The notes beneath the pieces are model-generated. The model saw only the letters and a program-made list of their open reading frames with translations, did not search any database and had not been told where the DNA came from. Below, one piece after another: positions 24,651 to 34,106 of a stretch of DNA of 64,000 nt (position 1 is its first letter; each line of letters begins with the position of its first letter). Position numbers and translations under genes: made by a program. Origin of the DNA: Victivallis sp. Marseille-Q1083 (GTDB taxonomy: Bacteria; Verrucomicrobiota; Lentisphaeria; Victivallales; Victivallaceae). Location of the stretch: positions 3,565,339 to 3,629,338 of the forward strand of contig NZ_CAHJXL010000001.1 in the NCBI RefSeq assembly GCF_903645315.1, given 5' to 3'.

Positions 24651-26033
24651 ATGAATATTGTATTCGTTGGCGGAGGCTCATTTCGGACTTTGCCAATTGT
24701 GCGTGCTGTTTTATCAGAAAGAAACATCCTGCAGGGCGGAAGTATCCGACTGGTGGACTTCAATCTCAAACGGGTGGAAAACGTCAGTCGTTTCATCATG
24801 AAGTGTCCGGAGTTTGCCGACAGCGGCTGTACTGTGGAATGGACCGATAAAATTGAACGAGCATTGCCTGGCGCAGACATGGTGAGCGTGAGCTTTCCGG
24901 TTGGCTCGCCAAAGGTCTGCCGCCTCAGCGAGCTAGCCTGTCAAAAGTATGGCTTTTTCGGTTCCGATCAATTGTCGCTCAGCGGTGCATTCCGCTCGAT
25001 CACTGGAGGAATTATTCTTCACAATATTGCCCGGATGATGGAAAAATATTGTCCGCAAGCTTGGCTGGTGGATTTTTCCAATCCAGTGGCTGTCTACAGT
25101 GCCTTGGTCAACAATCATACCAAGATCAAAGCACTCGGCATTTGCGCCGGTTTTGCCAATTACTGCTGGGATCTGGCGCGTCTTCTCTTTGATCGGGACG
25201 AATGCTGCAACGAATTCAAGGTTGCTGCGGCTGGGGTTAATCACTGTAGCTTACTGGTGCGCGGTACTTATCGTGGTGAGGATATCTACAAATTACTTGA
25301 TCGCAAGATCAACGTGGCTGGCTGGGAACCGTGTCGGATTTCATCGGCATCACCCAATGATGAGAAATATATTCGCTACGGACTGCTAAAGCTGGCCGAA
25401 ATGCGGCGACGTTTTGGTACGATGCTTTTTTCTGCAGAGGTAGATGGTTTGCAAACGGTATTTTTCGGAGAAGAGCCGCTTCCTCCGATAGCTGTCGGTG
25501 TCGAGCTGGATCAAGAGCTGGCAAAACTTGCAGCGACAAGAAAGCACGAACAGATTGAATTTGATTCCTGCCTAGAGAAGCAACTGGATGATTCATTTTG
25601 GGCGAAGTCGCCGCAGGAAGCTCCGCACTTTGCGGCGAATCCCCAAGATGTCACGGTGCCGATCATCCGAGCGCTTTCCGGTGTGTCCAGTGAATGGATC
25701 GTGGCGAGTCTGCCAAACAACGGCGCTATCGCCGGCTTCAAGGATAGAACAGTACTTGAATATTCATTGTACTTGGATAAAGATGGCGTCCATCCTGATG
25801 CTGAGCTTGTCATCCCTGACTATTTTCATGGCTTGGTGAGCGCTCTTGCCTCCCACCAGACGTTATTAGCGGATGCAATCGCCACACTGGACCCGAAGTT
25901 GTTCGCCTCTGCTCTTTTCGCATATCCGATCGGCCGTGATAATAGGACTACCAAAGCACTTTGGCGGGAACTGCTTGAAATCCATGAACAGGAGATACCG
26001 GAAGTATTTAACAAGACGAAAGATTATTTTTAA
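24651..26033 (+). CDS. Glycoside hydrolase family 4 (NAD+- and metal-dependent)
   Basis: 460 residues. It opens MNIVFVGGGSFRTLPIVRAV, the NAD-binding Rossmann loop of GH4. FSNPVAVYSA (about 142) is conserved. GICAGF supplies the metal-binding Cys and GVNHCSLL (about 193) the metal-binding His. GH4 enzymes oxidise C3 of the sugar, eliminate the aglycone and re-reduce it. Members act on alpha-galactosides, alpha-glucosides, 6-phospho-sugars or glucuronides; the specificity here is not readable. No signal peptide, so it is cytosolic, and uptake of short oligosaccharides must precede it. Confidence 0.88.
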   Translation: MNIVFVGGGSFRTLPIVRAVLSERNILQGGSIRLVDFNLKRVENVSRFIMKCPEFADSGCTVEWTDKIERALPGADMVSVSFPVGSPKVCRLSELACQKYGFFGSDQLSLSGAFRSITGGIILHNIARMMEKYCPQAWLVDFSNPVAVYSALVNNHTKIKALGICAGFANYCWDLARLLFDRDECCNEFKVAAAGVNHCSLLVRGTYRGEDIYKLLDRKINVAGWEPCRISSASPNDEKYIRYGLLKLAEMRRRFGTMLFSAEVDGLQTVFFGEEPLPPIAVGVELDQELAKLAATRKHEQIEFDSCLEKQLDDSFWAKSPQEAPHFAANPQDVTVPIIRALSGVSSEWIVASLPNNGAIAGFKDRTVLEYSLYLDKDGVHPDAELVIPDYFHGLVSALASHQTLLADAIATLDPKLFASALFAYPIGRDNRTTKALWRELLEIHEQEIPEVFNKTKDYF

Positions 26034-26069
26034 GCATTCAGGTGACGCAACTTCAAAAATAAATAACAA

Positions 26070-28103
26070 ATGACAAATTTTAGAAATTACAGAACAACAA
26101 CAAACTCGAAACTCATCGGGCTAATAACCATTATCCTGTTATTGTGTGGAGTAATCATGGCGGAATCCAATCTGCGCCCAGCTGGCATTTTCAGCGACCA
26201 TGCGGTGTTTGAACGTAACCGGGTGTTGCCGGTGTGGGGACACGGGGCGCCCGGCGGTGAAGTTACCGTAACCTTGAATCAACAGAGTGTTACCACTCGG
26301 ATTTCCCCCGATGGTTACTTTATGGCGCGCTTTCAGCCACAAGAGGCTGGTGGCCCTTATACCTTAACCTTCCGTTCTGCGGACGAAGAGCTGATCTACC
26401 AGGATATCTACATCGGAGAGGTCTGGCTTTGTGCCGGGCAATCCAACATGGAATTCACCATTGCAAATGAAACTCCACAACCACTTCCGGGCGAGCTTGA
26501 TCGGCCGTTAATCCGTACTTTCCGAGTGCCAATGGCCGCATGGCCTGCCGGCCGTAGCGATGTCGATGCTGCCTGGTTGCTAGCGACGCCGGAGAATACA
26601 CCCACTTTCTCGGCAACCGCCTTTCACTTTGCGGACTGCCTGCAAACGGAATTGGATGTCGCCATCGGTATCATCGACGTGAGTTACGGTGGAACCAACA
26701 TCGCCGCATGGTTAAGTCGAGAGGCTCTTTATGATTTGCCTGGTTATCGGGAACGACTGGAACTTTATGACCGTTGCGCTGATCAGCGCGGCATCTCCGG
26801 GGCCGACGGTACGCCAGATCGGGGAGCGGTCGAAGATATATTCATTAAGCAGGTTACTCCTCCCTTACGCCACCCTGAAGCGACCGAATATGGGTGGCAT
26901 ATGCCAGACTTCGACGACTCTGACTGGGAATTGCAAAGTCTGCCGGATAGTTGGGCGCTGGCCGGATACAACCATCATGGCGTTTTCTGGTATCGGTTCG
27001 AATTTGACTTGCCGGAAGCGTTTGCTGGCCATGATCTGTTGCTGTCGCTTGGGCGTATTGATCAGCAGGATCGGACTTGGATCAATGGTGTCGAAGTTGG
27101 AGCGAGCGGTGGCGGGACAAATCTTGGCACTTACGGTATCTATCGACGCTATCAGATTCCGGCCGAAGTATTACGTCCGGGGCGGAATGTCTTGGCAGTT
27201 CGTGCGGTCAGTGTCTTCCCGATTGTGCTTTCCGGAGGGCTAATGGGGCCAGCGCATGAGATGTTTTTGACCATTGACGACGCCTTCGAAAAAAAAATGT
27301 CTTTGACTGGAATGTGGCGTTTCAAGCTGGAACAGCGTTTTGAGCCGGAAGCCACACCGGAGCAACTGCAACTCGTTGGAGCCGGAGAAGCACACAGTTT
27401 GGCGATGATGTATGAGAACATGGTACGCCCGGTGATTCCTTATGCCATTCGTGGCGTGGCTTGGTATCAAGGGGAAGCTGACTCGGTCGGTGTTACCATG
27501 AATCGAGATTACGCTATTCTGCTAAATAAGTTACGAGACGAATTCCGTCGGAAATGGCAAGATGCAAATCTGGAGTTTTTAATTGTTCAGTTACCGGCTT
27601 TCGCCATGCCGGCCGAATATCAGGAAAATTTATGGAGCCTCACTCGAGAAGCGCAGTTGCTGGCAGCCTTGGCAGAAGGCTCCTATCCGGTGGTATTGTG
27701 TGATACTGGCGATGCATATGATATGCATCCGAGTGACAAACGTGTAGTTGGTAAACGATTGGCGGAATTGACTTTAGGATTGCGTAGTCAAGATCGTGCT
27801 CGTGCCTGCGGGCCGGTGCCGGCCGGGATCGAACGTGACGATGATAAGCTCGTCATAACCTTTGACCTTCCGGTAGTTTGGCGCGATGATAACCCATATG
27901 GATGGGTTGTCGCCGGAGTCGATGGCATTTTTCATTCGGCATTGGCACAAATCACGGCAGAGACACGAATTGAGGTGAGCTCTCCAGAGGTTGCAGCCCC
28001 TATCGAAGTTCGTTATGGCTGGAGTATCAATCCTATGCAGGCTAACTTGACAGGAAACAACGGTCTTCCGGCCAGTCCTTTCCGCCTTCGTAGCCGGGAG
28101 TAA
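26070..28103 (+). CDS. Sialate O-acetylesterase-like SGNH esterase
   Basis: 677 residues. A signal-type N-terminus (LIGLITIILLLCGVIMA) is followed by FSDHAVFERNRVLPVWG and the SGNH nucleophile block CAGQSNMEF (Ser near 125). A beta-galactosidase-like jelly-roll insertion (about 270-400, FDDSDWELQSLP, GVFWYRFEFDLP, INGVEVG) and the closing GVAWYQGEAD and DMHPSDK (catalytic Asp/His) complete the family pattern. It removes O-acetyl groups from sialic acid or other acetylated glycans, outside the cytoplasm. An ATG at 26157 has a better ribosome site (GGAG) but would lose the signal peptide. Confidence 0.85.
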   Translation: MTNFRNYRTTTNSKLIGLITIILLLCGVIMAESNLRPAGIFSDHAVFERNRVLPVWGHGAPGGEVTVTLNQQSVTTRISPDGYFMARFQPQEAGGPYTLTFRSADEELIYQDIYIGEVWLCAGQSNMEFTIANETPQPLPGELDRPLIRTFRVPMAAWPAGRSDVDAAWLLATPENTPTFSATAFHFADCLQTELDVAIGIIDVSYGGTNIAAWLSREALYDLPGYRERLELYDRCADQRGISGADGTPDRGAVEDIFIKQVTPPLRHPEATEYGWHMPDFDDSDWELQSLPDSWALAGYNHHGVFWYRFEFDLPEAFAGHDLLLSLGRIDQQDRTWINGVEVGASGGGTNLGTYGIYRRYQIPAEVLRPGRNVLAVRAVSVFPIVLSGGLMGPAHEMFLTIDDAFEKKMSLTGMWRFKLEQRFEPEATPEQLQLVGAGEAHSLAMMYENMVRPVIPYAIRGVAWYQGEADSVGVTMNRDYAILLNKLRDEFRRKWQDANLEFLIVQLPAFAMPAEYQENLWSLTREAQLLAALAEGSYPVVLCDTGDAYDMHPSDKRVVGKRLAELTLGLRSQDRARACGPVPAGIERDDDKLVITFDLPVVWRDDNPYGWVVAGVDGIFHSALAQITAETRIEVSSPEVAAPIEVRYGWSINPMQANLTGNNGLPASPFRLRSRE

Positions 28104-28143
28104 TCCTTTGTTGGCATGAAAGAGGAGATCGAACATAAATAGT

Positions 28144-28392
28144 CGATTGTAATTTCCGTTCTCGGTATTCCGGCCGAAGCGAAGAATGATTTTACGCAAA
28201 GGGAAAAAACGGGCATTTATCGCCAGAGGAAATGCCACTGATGTTACTCTGGAGGTTTTGGATCTTGTGGGTGTCGGAATGGTTACGGCAGTCGTTGTCG
28301 ATAAAGCAGGCGTTCCACAGTACAATGATCCTTATTCTACCAATCCGGACAAAGCATTTGATCAGATTGCCCGTAACCAGATGTTACCTTAA
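28144..28392 (+). pseudogene. C-terminal relic of a paralogue of the 21490 gene
   Basis: IVISVLGIPAEAKNDFTQRE matches VVISLLGVPSDAAANRFDFT of the 21490-22260 protein. After a frameshift near 28200 the reading RAFIARGNATDVTLEVLDLV, then YSTNPDKAFDQIARNQ, matches RQLFVAGGDVTNYTSEVLQM and YSRDPERAFNQFYTLV. The first two thirds of the gene are missing. It fills the space between the esterase gene and the first DUF4838 gene. Confidence 0.75.
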
Positions 28393-28421
28393 ACCCTAGA
28401 AATAAGGATACGAATACTATC

Positions 28422-30704
28422 ATGAGATTTCTTTTCGCTTTTATCCTGTTATACGGAGTTTCAGTAGTCGGTTCCAGTTTTCTGTCTCCTCAGGGAGAAA
28501 CAGCTGAACTGGCTTTAGAACAAGCCAAAATCTTGCTTCCGCAACAGCCGTCGGAGACAGAGCGTAAAGCGGCTGAACTTCTGGTGGATTATTTGCACCG
28601 GATTTATGATGTGACCATCCCCGTGTGCCAAGAGCCCGCGCCGGGAACAGCTCCAGTTATCAGCGTCGGTGCAACAGTACTGGTTCCCGAAGATATGGAT
28701 CTGGGCGAAGTCGGGTATGATATTCGCGAAGTCAACGGAAACCTGATTCTCACTGGCGGCCGCCGCAGCGGACCGACCTCCGCGGTTCTAGCGCTTCTGG
28801 AAGAAGATTTGGGATGCCGCTGGCTGGCTCGCGATATGGCTCCGGTTGTTCCGAAACAAGAATCTAAACGCCTGGTTTTTGTACCCCGCTCTTATGTGCC
28901 GCCATTCGAAATCCGCGATCCGTTCTTCATTGAAAGCTTCGATTCGCAATGGTGTGCTATGAATCGTACCAATCCGTTCATTCTAGGGGATATTCCGGCG
29001 GAATTCGGTGGTCGGATCAATTTCCACAGCCAATACTTCTGCCATACGTTCAAAACCTTGTTTCCAGCAAAGGAATTTGGCGAGAGCCATCCGGAATTTT
29101 TCCCTCTCATTGACGGGAAACGGCGTATTGGTGATGATGGACAGTTGTGTTTATCCAATCCTGCTCTGGTGCCATTGGCGACGACCAAGGTTCTAGCGGC
29201 GATTGAAGCGGAACCCGATGCCGAATTAATCGGAATTTCGCAAAATGACTGCAAAAATTTCTGCCAATGCCCTGCATGTGCTGCTATTCAGGAAAAAGAG
29301 GGGTCTCCGGCCGGTCCTGTTCTGGCTTTTGTCAATCAGATTGCCGATGCGGTCCGAGTGAAATATCCGGATAAAAAAATTGTCACTCTGGCGTATATGG
29401 AGAGTTTTGTGCCTCCCAAAAATATTCGGCCTGCCGAAAATGTGATTATTTTGCTCTGTACCGATGCACACACCGGGGCCAACCCGTTCCTTTTTGTCGA
29501 TGAAAGTTCCAGTTTTGCTCCGGCTATGCGCGGATGGCGCGAGCTTGGTGCCGTTTTTTACATCTGGGACTACGTCGTGGACTATTTGCATTATGCGCGT
29601 CCTTATCCCAATTTACACGTAATGGATCATGCCATTGATTTCTATCTGCGCAATGGAGCCAAAGGGGTGATGACCCAAGGTGGTTATACTGTAGCTGAAT
29701 GTGCTCCCGGTGGCGCGCTCAAGGCATGGTGTGTTGCCAAAAAATTATGGAACCCATCGTTGCGTCTCCCGGAGTTGGCGCGGGAGTTTATTTCGTTATA
29801 CTATGGCGATGCCGCACCCGAAATGCAGGAATTTTTTGATTTGCAGGAGCGCGAATGGGCGGTATTTCATGCCAATGCCGAAGAAGGGGATGTTTTCTTT
29901 TTTTCGAAGGATTTCCTGCCGCAGGCGCGATCCCTGATTGCTGCGGCTCTGGTCAAAGCCGAAGGAGACGGAGTACTTATTCGTCGGATTCGGATTGAAG
30001 AATTTTCCATCCGCTACCAATATGCTTATGATGGCTTGCCCAGTCGTGGTGAACTGGCGGATTACCTTGCCAATATCGATTGGCTGGAACAGAGCATGGC
30101 TGAACGGCAAATGACCTCCCTTTCCGAGTTGGGGCCGGTTGGCAACCTGTTCGACCAGTGGCGTGCCCACGCTCAAAGCGCGGCACAGCCAGCTTATTCG
30201 GAAAATGCGATCCGGCCCATTCCCAATACGACTGTTTTTTCGAATTTCCCGGTATCCACTGTCGAGGAACCGGAACTGCCCGAAGGAAGTGCGCTGCGAC
30301 AGCCGGGTGGCAATACCGACTGGACTATTCAAATCACGGTTGCTAATTTTTCTTCCCGGTTGCAGCCGGGGCATGATTATGTTGCATGGATGCCGGTACG
30401 ATTTGAATTTACGGAAGTTCCGGAACCGGGAACTCCTCTGTTTGTGTTGGGGCAGCATAATCCGGAGAAAAGAGGAAATGCTTTTATCGGAAAAATGCCG
30501 AAAGTATTGCCGGATCGTGGTTATTGCCAGATGCCGTTGGGAATTTATCGTGCTACTACCAGTCGATCTTCGTCAATTTTGTTTATCACACCTTATGGCG
30601 GCGCTCCTGTTAAAGCGTTTTATTACGGAGCACTCCAGTTGATTCCGGTGGATAAATATCGCGGAGAACTTCCGGTCGATCTGCCCCGGGAAAAATTATA
30701 TTGA
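28422..30704 (+). CDS. Secreted DUF4838 protein (glycoside-hydrolase-like), full length
   Basis: 760 residues with a signal peptide (MRFLFAFILLYGVSVVGSSF). An N-terminal alpha-glucuronidase-like region is present (ERKAAELLVDYLHRIYDVTI, ALLEEDLGCRWLARD). DUF4838 follows, with HSQYFCHTF, LCLSNPALVPLA, GISQNDCKNFCQCPAC (Cys-rich SQND motif) and VTLAYMESFVPP. A C-terminal beta domain of about 230 residues ends the protein. DUF4838 proteins are predicted hydrolases of uronic-acid or amino-sugar glycans, but no activity is established for this one. Its closest relative here is the shorter gene at 34107. Confidence 0.8.
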   Translation: MRFLFAFILLYGVSVVGSSFLSPQGETAELALEQAKILLPQQPSETERKAAELLVDYLHRIYDVTIPVCQEPAPGTAPVISVGATVLVPEDMDLGEVGYDIREVNGNLILTGGRRSGPTSAVLALLEEDLGCRWLARDMAPVVPKQESKRLVFVPRSYVPPFEIRDPFFIESFDSQWCAMNRTNPFILGDIPAEFGGRINFHSQYFCHTFKTLFPAKEFGESHPEFFPLIDGKRRIGDDGQLCLSNPALVPLATTKVLAAIEAEPDAELIGISQNDCKNFCQCPACAAIQEKEGSPAGPVLAFVNQIADAVRVKYPDKKIVTLAYMESFVPPKNIRPAENVIILLCTDAHTGANPFLFVDESSSFAPAMRGWRELGAVFYIWDYVVDYLHYARPYPNLHVMDHAIDFYLRNGAKGVMTQGGYTVAECAPGGALKAWCVAKKLWNPSLRLPELAREFISLYYGDAAPEMQEFFDLQEREWAVFHANAEEGDVFFFSKDFLPQARSLIAAALVKAEGDGVLIRRIRIEEFSIRYQYAYDGLPSRGELADYLANIDWLEQSMAERQMTSLSELGPVGNLFDQWRAHAQSAAQPAYSENAIRPIPNTTVFSNFPVSTVEEPELPEGSALRQPGGNTDWTIQITVANFSSRLQPGHDYVAWMPVRFEFTEVPEPGTPLFVLGQHNPEKRGNAFIGKMPKVLPDRGYCQMPLGIYRATTSRSSSILFITPYGGAPVKAFYYGALQLIPVDKYRGELPVDLPREKLY

Positions 30705-30721
30705 TATCCTTGAAGCAATAA

Positions 30722-30805
30722 CAGAAGGCGCACGTCAGCATGACGGGAAAAGTCATTCCGGTGGTGTTGGAGCCTTTTGATCTGCAATATTATATTTTGG
30801 AGTGA
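30722..30805 (+). pseudogene. C-terminal relic of a DUF6259 gene
   Basis: The frame from 30722 reads QKAHVS then MTGKVIPVVLEPFDLQYYIL-E and stop. It aligns with the very end of the 22391-24517 protein, GVIPVKFVPFDLQCYIIE. Only about 27 codons remain after an in-frame stop at 30719. It now serves as the leader of the next gene, whose ribosome site GGAG lies within it. Confidence 0.72.
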
Positions 30806-30807
30806 GA

Positions 30808-32826
30808 ATGAAAGAGTTTGTCAAAAAACCGGCTTTTGTTTTCGGCACCCAGTATTACCGGGCACCGACTCCGTTACCGGAGGAGTGGGAAAACGATCTT
30901 GACCGAATCAGAGAATTGGGTCTGAATGCTATTCAGATCCGGGTTCAGTGGCGCCGTAATGAACGTTGTGAAGATGAATATACCTTTGATGATATTGATC
31001 GACTGTTTGATTTGGCGGCGGCACGGAAACTGCCGGTTATTTTTAAGTTTCTGATGGAAAATGCTCCGGATTATATTTATGAGAAATACCAGGGGTTTCG
31101 TTACGGATTGGACGGGCGTGTGATCCGGCCGGGAGCGCATGGTGCATTTTATATCGGTGGCTGGCTTCCGTGTTTTGATCACCCTGAGGTGATCCGGCGT
31201 GCGGAAAAATTCGTCGAAGTGATGGTGATGCGCTACAAGGATCGTCCTGAGTTGCTGCATTGGAATGTGTGGAATGAACCACGCAGCAAACCGATCGGCG
31301 AGTGCTGCTGCACCCATTCGGTGGCTTCCTATCGGCAGTTTCTGTATAAGCAATTCGGCTCCATAGAAGCATTGAATCAATGTTATGGCAAGGCCTGGGA
31401 AAGTTTTGATACGGTTCAGCCTCCGGCAATGCCGCACGACTATGCAGAATTATATCTGTGGCGGCAGTGGAGTTGGCAAAGCGTTTACAACCGGTTGGCC
31501 TTTATGGCACGGAAAGTTCGCGCACTTGACAGTACGCATCCGGTGATGTCTCATGTCGGAGGCTGCAATGTTCTGCAGGATGCCGCCGGAGATGGTTCCG
31601 ATGATCATTTGAATGCCTCTTTGTTTGATTTTTACGGAACCAGCCTGCCGATTCCGGAACGCTTTGACGATCCGTTGACCCGATGTCTACCGTTTTTTAC
31701 CTGCGACTGGCTGCGTTCGGTTTCTCCGCAGTTCTGGGTTTATGAGTTGTATCCGGAATGGGGTGACTGGGGAGAACGGACGCGGCCGCAGGATTTTCGC
31801 TACAAGGTTGACAGCTGTCTGGCAAGCGGCGCCAAAGGAGTTTTGTTCTGGCAGTTTCGGGCTGAACGCCTTGGCGTGGAAAATGACCTGGCCGGTATTG
31901 TGAATATTGACGGCAGTTCCAAGTCGATTACGGAAGCTGTTCAGGCTGCTGCCGACTGGGTGGCCGGACAGGCGGATTTTCTGGCCGAGGCCGAGGCGGT
32001 TCCGGATGCTGTGGGTATTCTATATTCCCGTCACAGCGATCTGATCAGCCGGATTGAGGCGACTGGAGTGAATGCGCCGGATCTGCGCGATTTCGAGTTG
32101 CGGGGATCCTATACCTATAAATTTAATCTTCAAGGAGTTTATGCGTTGTTTCATGAACTGGGTTTTGCTCCCCGGATGATGGATGACCGTTTTCTTGAAC
32201 GTGATTTGCCTCAGGTAAAGCTGGTTTATCTGCCGGAGTTTTTTATTATGACCCCGGAAGCAGCGCGGCTGCTGCGGGAATTCGTCAGCAAGGGTGGTAC
32301 CGTGATTGCTGAGGAAGGATTTGCGTTACGGGATCAGCGTACCTGGCTGCAATACCCGTGGCCGGGGAATGGATTTACCGCTGATTTCGGTATTAAAATT
32401 TCAGAACGTTTTGCAAACGCCAAATTACGGCACTCAATTCCGGGTTGCCCGTGCGGGGATTATTTTGCTTCCGTTGCGATTGAGCCGGGAACTGAAGTTT
32501 TGCGCCGAACGGCAGATGGAAGACCTCTGGTTACTCGGCGCAGGAGATGGATTTTTCTGGCGACTGATTTGGGTATGGCCTATTTCAGGAATTATGCGGC
32601 GCATGGTGAAGAGTGTTTGTGCCTGCTGCATGACATTCTGCCGGTGGCTCCGGATATTGCCGCAACTTCGAAGGTTGCCGTCCGGCGGCTGCAGACCGCG
32701 ACGGAACGAATGGTTTGGGTGTTCAACCGGAGCGATCGGAATTATCAACAGAACATCGACGGACAGAATATTTCGGTCCCGGCGGATACGACTGTCGCAA
32801 TTCGTTATCGCCGTCAGGATGTTTGA
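30808..32826 (+). CDS. GH42-like beta-galactosidase
   Basis: 672 residues, no signal peptide. The TIM barrel opens FGTQYYRAPTPLPEEWENDL with GLNAIQIRVQWRRNE. HWNVWNEPRSKP holds the acid/base Glu of the clan GH-A NEP motif (near 155), and FWVYELYPEWGDWG (near 313) the candidate nucleophile Glu. GVLFWQFRAERLG and a glutamine-amidotransferase-like beta/alpha domain (VKLVYLPEFFIMTPEAARLL) complete the GH42 layout. It cleaves terminal beta-galactosides or related sugars in the cytoplasm. The ATG at 30808 follows GGAGTGAGA; a GTG at 30802 is possible. Confidence 0.82.
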   Translation: MKEFVKKPAFVFGTQYYRAPTPLPEEWENDLDRIRELGLNAIQIRVQWRRNERCEDEYTFDDIDRLFDLAAARKLPVIFKFLMENAPDYIYEKYQGFRYGLDGRVIRPGAHGAFYIGGWLPCFDHPEVIRRAEKFVEVMVMRYKDRPELLHWNVWNEPRSKPIGECCCTHSVASYRQFLYKQFGSIEALNQCYGKAWESFDTVQPPAMPHDYAELYLWRQWSWQSVYNRLAFMARKVRALDSTHPVMSHVGGCNVLQDAAGDGSDDHLNASLFDFYGTSLPIPERFDDPLTRCLPFFTCDWLRSVSPQFWVYELYPEWGDWGERTRPQDFRYKVDSCLASGAKGVLFWQFRAERLGVENDLAGIVNIDGSSKSITEAVQAAADWVAGQADFLAEAEAVPDAVGILYSRHSDLISRIEATGVNAPDLRDFELRGSYTYKFNLQGVYALFHELGFAPRMMDDRFLERDLPQVKLVYLPEFFIMTPEAARLLREFVSKGGTVIAEEGFALRDQRTWLQYPWPGNGFTADFGIKISERFANAKLRHSIPGCPCGDYFASVAIEPGTEVLRRTADGRPLVTRRRRWIFLATDLGMAYFRNYAAHGEECLCLLHDILPVAPDIAATSKVAVRRLQTATERMVWVFNRSDRNYQQNIDGQNISVPADTTVAIRYRRQDV

Positions 32827-32861
32827 TTCACGTAACGCAACAGAAATGAAAGATTTTCTTC

Positions 32862-34082
32862 ATGAAAAAACAAATAACCATTGCTGTCATCGGTGCCGGT
32901 TCCCGTGGCACGATGTATGCCCGACTTGCTCATCTAGCTGAAGACGGCAAATGCCGTGTTGTCGCTGTGGCAGAACCCCGGGATCTGCAGCGTCGGGAAC
33001 TGGCTGACTATTGTCAGATCCCTCCTGAGTGGCAATTCCGGGATTGGCGTGAGCTCGTGCAACTTCCACGTCTGGCTGATGCCGTGATTGTTGCCACCCA
33101 GGATCATGAACATACCGGCCCCGCACTGGCGTTTCTGGAGGCGGGTTATCATCTTCTGCTGGAGAAACCGATGGCGCCGACGGCGGAGGAATATCGTGCC
33201 ATTGTCGAAGTTGCTCGTAAAAATCAGCGTATTGTCGGCGTCAGCCATGTGCTGCGTTATACTCCGTATTTTCGCAAGCTCCGGGATTTGTTGCAATCCG
33301 GGTTGATCGGTGATCTGGTCAGTTTCCGCCACTTTGAAGGAGTGGTTTACTGGCATCAGGCGAAACTCCGGGAGTCTTCTCCGATGATCCTTGCTAAATC
33401 CTGTCATGATCTGGATATCCTGCTTTTCATGACCGGTCTGAAGTGTTGCCGTTTAAATAGCTTTGGTGCTCTGCGCCATTTCATACGTGTCAATCAACCT
33501 GTCGGTGCCGCAGAACACTGCCTGGATTGCCCGCTGGCGCAAACCTGTGTGTACTCGGCTGTCACCTACTACAGGCGTCATCTGGCGGACGGCAATCACG
33601 GTTGGCCGCTGGATATCATTACCGACGACTTCACCGAAGCCGGATTGAACCGGGCGTTGCGGGAGGGACCGTATGGACGTTGTGTATATGCGTGCGACAA
33701 CGATGTGGTGGATCACCAGACGGTGAATTTCCTCTTTGACAACGATGTATCCGGGACATTCATTTCGGAGGAGGGACGTGGCCGCGAAACCGAATTTTTC
33801 GGTACCCACGGCTCCATCTGGGGCAATACCGCCGTGATCAAAGTTCATTGTTTCAACGGTGAAACCTATGAATATGATATGACGGAAACCAACGGTATGC
33901 TGGACGGAGGCCATCTGGGAGGAGATGCCGGGTTGATTCATGACTTCATTGAAGCATTGCGCTTTGAAGATGCCTCCCGGTTGACTTCAAGTCCAGAGGT
34001 TTCTCTGACCAGTCATCTGATGGCATTTGCCGCCGAAGAATCACGGCTGCAGAATGGGCCGCGTCAAGAGATTGTATTTTAA
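32862..34082 (+). CDS. Gfo/Idh/MocA-family oxidoreductase
   Basis: 406 residues. The N-terminal Rossmann fold (ITIAVIGAGSRGTMYARLAH) is followed by VIVATQDHEHTGPALAFLEAG, then LLEKPMAPT (EKP motif, Lys in catalysis) and GVSHVLRYTPYF. CHDLDIL supplies the conserved His/Asp. It oxidises or epimerises sugars or inositols with NAD(P). A Cys-bearing insertion (EHCLDCPLAQTCVYSAV) occurs as in several members that handle glycan-derived sugars. It lies 36 nt after the GH42 gene and probably processes its product. Confidence 0.88.
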   Translation: MKKQITIAVIGAGSRGTMYARLAHLAEDGKCRVVAVAEPRDLQRRELADYCQIPPEWQFRDWRELVQLPRLADAVIVATQDHEHTGPALAFLEAGYHLLLEKPMAPTAEEYRAIVEVARKNQRIVGVSHVLRYTPYFRKLRDLLQSGLIGDLVSFRHFEGVVYWHQAKLRESSPMILAKSCHDLDILLFMTGLKCCRLNSFGALRHFIRVNQPVGAAEHCLDCPLAQTCVYSAVTYYRRHLADGNHGWPLDIITDDFTEAGLNRALREGPYGRCVYACDNDVVDHQTVNFLFDNDVSGTFISEEGRGRETEFFGTHGSIWGNTAVIKVHCFNGETYEYDMTETNGMLDGGHLGGDAGLIHDFIEALRFEDASRLTSSPEVSLTSHLMAFAAEESRLQNGPRQEIVF

Positions 34083-34106
34083 GATGGAAAGGAAGCCTGT
34101 GTTACC

